DNA from: ZLKRG08 sp046094385
GTDB lineage: Bacteria; Actinomycetota; Actinomycetes; Nanopelagicales; Nanopelagicaceae
Direction of reading: 5' to 3'
Length of the DNA stretch: 42,465 nucleotides
Assembly (NCBI GenBank): GCA_046094385.1
Contig: JBJTHJ010000004.1
Span: forward strand, 1-42,465
Shown here one piece after another: positions 41,009-42,465 of the stretch (its first letter is position 1; every line of letters starts with the position of its first letter). Under the pieces are notes generated by a model. That model ran no database searches. It saw nothing but the letters and a program-made list of their open reading frames with translations, and was not told where the DNA came from. The position numbers were made by a program, and so were the translations under genes.

Positions 41009-42151
41009 TTACTTGACTGCTCCGGTGAACTTGATAGCTCCACCCTTGATTTCGAAGCCGTTCATTACGCCACCAGCGTTATCACCATTCTTATCGAATG
41101 AGAGATTGCTGCCAGAGATTGACTTACCCTTGTAAGCCTTGACGCACTTGAGCATCGCATCGCGAGTAGAAACTCCCTTTGCGATACAGCTTAGAAATAC
41201 GTTTGCTGAGTCAATTGATTCTGCAGCATAGGTACCTGAAGATACGCCCATCTTCTTCTTGAAATCTGCTTCAAGCTTTGCAGAGATCTCAGTTAGAGGA
41301 ACGGTTCCGCCGGTTAGGCGAACACCTTCAAGGATTGATGCGCTAGCCAAAGTCAAGATACCTGGGCTTAGCACACCGTCGCCACCAGCAAGGATTCCGG
41401 TGTAGCTGGAGTCACGTAGCTGACGGAAGAGTGTTGCTGCCTGTGCGTAGTAACCAGTGAAGATTACGACGTTTGCATTTGCAGCCTTCACCTTAGAGAT
41501 AGTTGCTGACCAGTCGGTGGTGGTATCAGGAACTGAATCCTTACCAGCGATCTTGGCACCGCTCTTCTCCATGTACTCAACAAGACCAACACCATATGGT
41601 GACTGATCGTCGATTACATAAACCACAGGTGAAGAAACACCCTTGGTTGCTAACTTGTAGAGAGCTGGTCCCTGTACGCGGTCAGTTGGTGGAACGCGGT
41701 GGAAGACTGGGAATCCGATTAATCCTTGTGCTGGATCTGTGATTGATACACGTGTAGCAGATGGAGAGATTAATGGAAGATTTGTTTGCTTGTAGAAAGG
41801 TAGTGAGTTGATGGTTGCGCCTGAGTATGCAGGTCCAACCAAGCCGATGATCTTCTTGTTAGATGCAGTACCTGGTGCAACCTTAGCTGCTTCGGTTCCG
41901 CTTCCTTGATCGTCAACTGAAACGATATTTACCTTGTACTTGCCTTTGTACTTTGCATTGAATAGCGCAACAGCGTACTTAACGCCATTAAGTTCGTCGA
42001 TACCGACCTGAGCTTCTTCACCGGTAAGTGGACCCTGGTATGCGATAGTGACGGTCTTTGCTGCAGCACTTGATGCTGGAGCAAGCGCAACTGCAGTACC
42101 TGCTGCGAGCGCGATTGCGGTAGCAACAGAGATAATGCTTTGCTTCTTCAT
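41009..42151 (-). CDS. livJ: Branched-chain amino acid-type ABC transporter substrate-binding protein
   Basis: This 380-residue type I periplasmic-binding-fold protein captures the substrate outside the cell. It has a Sec signal peptide (KKQ start, hydrophobic core SVATAIALAAGTAVAL, cleavage expected around ASSAAA-KT) and then VTIAYQGPLTGEEAQVGI, VSVDDQGSGTEAAKVA and IIGLVGPAYSGATINSLPF, characteristic of the LivJ family. There is no cysteine in the signal region, so it is not a lipoprotein, unlike most binding proteins of single-membrane bacteria. The start ATG has AAAGG 5 nt upstream. Amino acids are likely substrates, but specificity cannot be read here. Confidence 0.92.
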   Translation of the reverse strand: MKKQSIISVATAIALAAGTAVALAPASSAAAKTVTIAYQGPLTGEEAQVGIDELNGVKYAVALFNAKYKGKYKVNIVSVDDQGSGTEAAKVAPGTASNKKIIGLVGPAYSGATINSLPFYKQTNLPLISPSATRVSITDPAQGLIGFPVFHRVPPTDRVQGPALYKLATKGVSSPVVYVIDDQSPYGVGLVEYMEKSGAKIAGKDSVPDTTTDWSATISKVKAANANVVIFTGYYAQAATLFRQLRDSSYTGILAGGDGVLSPGILTLASASILEGVRLTGGTVPLTEISAKLEADFKKKMGVSSGTYAAESIDSANVFLSCIAKGVSTRDAMLKCVKAYKGKSISGSNLSFDKNGDNAGGVMNGFEIKGGAIKFTGAVK

Positions 42152-42198
42152 TTATTGCCTTTCATTCATGATCATGTCCCTGGGAGAGGGAGGGGTAA

Positions 42199-42227
42199 AG
42201 GTTAATTGAGCCTCACCCTATAGACAA
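42199..42227 (-). promoter_or_regulatory. Predicted livJHMGF promoter
   Basis: On the minus strand TTGTCT (42222-42227), a 17-nt spacer and TAACCT (42199-42204) lie about 50 bp upstream of the livJ ATG. This leaves a short leader with a proper ribosome-binding site, so livJ would be a leadered mRNA. The rest of the 190-bp gap holds the tandem repeat described separately. Confidence 0.4.
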
Positions 42228-42293
42228 GGCGTATCTTGAGCGTATTTTGGTAAAACTTAGATAACTTTCGCCGACAAAGCCCGCAATTTTGAA

Positions 42294-42343
42294 AGCTATT
42301 TCCAGATATTCCTAGCTATTTCCGGATATTCCTAGATATCTCT
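42294..42343. repeat. 10-bp/20-bp tandem repeat at the end of the ANTAR gene
   Basis: The 20-bp unit agctatttccagatattcct occurs twice in a row (42294-42313 and 42314-42333, one mismatch) and is itself two similar 10-mers. A fifth 10-mer (agatatctct) and a degenerate sixth (agccatttga) follow and run into the coding end of the ANTAR gene, including its stop codon. It lies about 70 bp upstream of the predicted livJ promoter. Confidence 0.85.
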
Positions 42344-42465
42344 AGCCATTTGAATCGATTTGGGCATTGGGGTCAATTACTGCTATTGCTACCTCTTTCA
42401 TCGAAAGTCGTCGATCCATAGCTGCCCGCTGCATCCAGGAGAAGGCCTCTGGCTCTGAGAGATTG
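42342..42465 (-). CDS. ANTAR-domain response regulator, C-terminal end only (PdtaR-like)
   Basis: Forty codons before a TAG stop read as the last part of an ANTAR RNA-binding domain: EAFSWMQRAAMDRRLSMKEV then AIAVIDPNAQ, matching the family pattern of aromatic and Ala residues in the two last helices. The N-terminal receiver domain lies beyond the window edge. In actinobacteria a PdtaR-type regulator (receiver plus ANTAR) often lies near polA and rpsA, and beside liv genes, which fits here. ANTAR proteins bind paired RNA hairpins to prevent termination; whether this one acts on a hairpin in this window is unknown. Confidence 0.85.
   Translation of the reverse strand, partial: NLSEPEAFSWMQRAAMDRRLSMKEVAIAVIDPNAQIDSNG

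Noticed and set aside
1..42465. tRNA, rRNA, CRISPR array, insertion sequence or prophage
   Set aside because: No cloverleaf-like segment, spaced direct repeats, transposase or integrase was recognised; all sizeable frames are assigned to conserved chromosomal genes.

Overview
The window is a gene-dense stretch of a chromosome from a small-genome, moderate-to-low-GC actinobacterium. Evidence for Actinobacteria: RbpA, WhiA, a DUF3099 protein, an InhA-type FabI next to FabG, a SufR-led suf operon with a Rieske protein between SufD and SufC, a rapZ-yvcK-whiA block, and an ANTAR-domain protein next to a liv operon. Base composition looks AT-richer than in most actinobacteria (judged by eye), spacers are mostly 0-30 bp, and many genes overlap. 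This points to a streamlined freshwater type such as the acI lineage (Nanopelagicales). That placement is inference; the phylum-level call is firm. I see no mobile element, CRISPR array, tRNA, rRNA or foreign-looking island, and no non-coding stretch exceeds about 200 bp.

Layout. 1-1350 (minus): infC-rpmI-rplT translation operon; infC appears to start at AUC behind a structured leader. 1376-2856 (minus): fabG-fabI. 2921-3881 (plus): DUF3099 and SURF1. 3864-5732 (minus): ABC exporter. 5753-12029 (minus): sufR-sufB-sufD-Rieske-sufC-sufS-sufU-sufT, a complete Fe-S assembly operon. 12168-17663 (plus): ctaA-tkt-tal-pgi, each overlapping the next by 4 bp. 17660-21352 (minus): gap-pgk-tpiA-secG-rbpA. 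21436-31692 (minus): coaE-uvrB-uvrA-uvrC-rapZ-yvcK-whiA, bringing all three excision-repair genes together. 31761-33119 (minus): rpsA with a strong terminator. 33287-34468 (plus): MFS transporter. 34465-36984 (minus): polA. 37034-37441 (plus): hotdog thioesterase. 37438-42151 (minus): livJ-livH-livM-livG-livF uptake system. 42342-42465 (minus): C-terminal end of an ANTAR response regulator.

How the genes work together. Central carbon metabolism (tkt, tal, pgi, gap, pgk, tpiA) is linked to genes that tend to coordinate it with growth (yvcK, rapZ, whiA). Fe-S assembly and heme A/cytochrome oxidase maturation (ctaA, SURF1) serve respiration, and UvrABC with PolA covers repair. Genes often found in this neighbourhood in other actinobacteria (ctaB, zwf, opcA, pgl) are missing here.

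The most distinctive features are regulatory and architectural. There is a recurrent TAGRNT-like -10 element exactly 6-7 nt before the start codon of genes without a Shine-Dalgarno (probable leaderless mRNAs). Three convergent gene pairs share both stop codons inside one 4-bp palindrome. infC has a non-canonical start, and hairpins sit before gap and between livJ and livH. I found no convincing undescribed multi-gene system.
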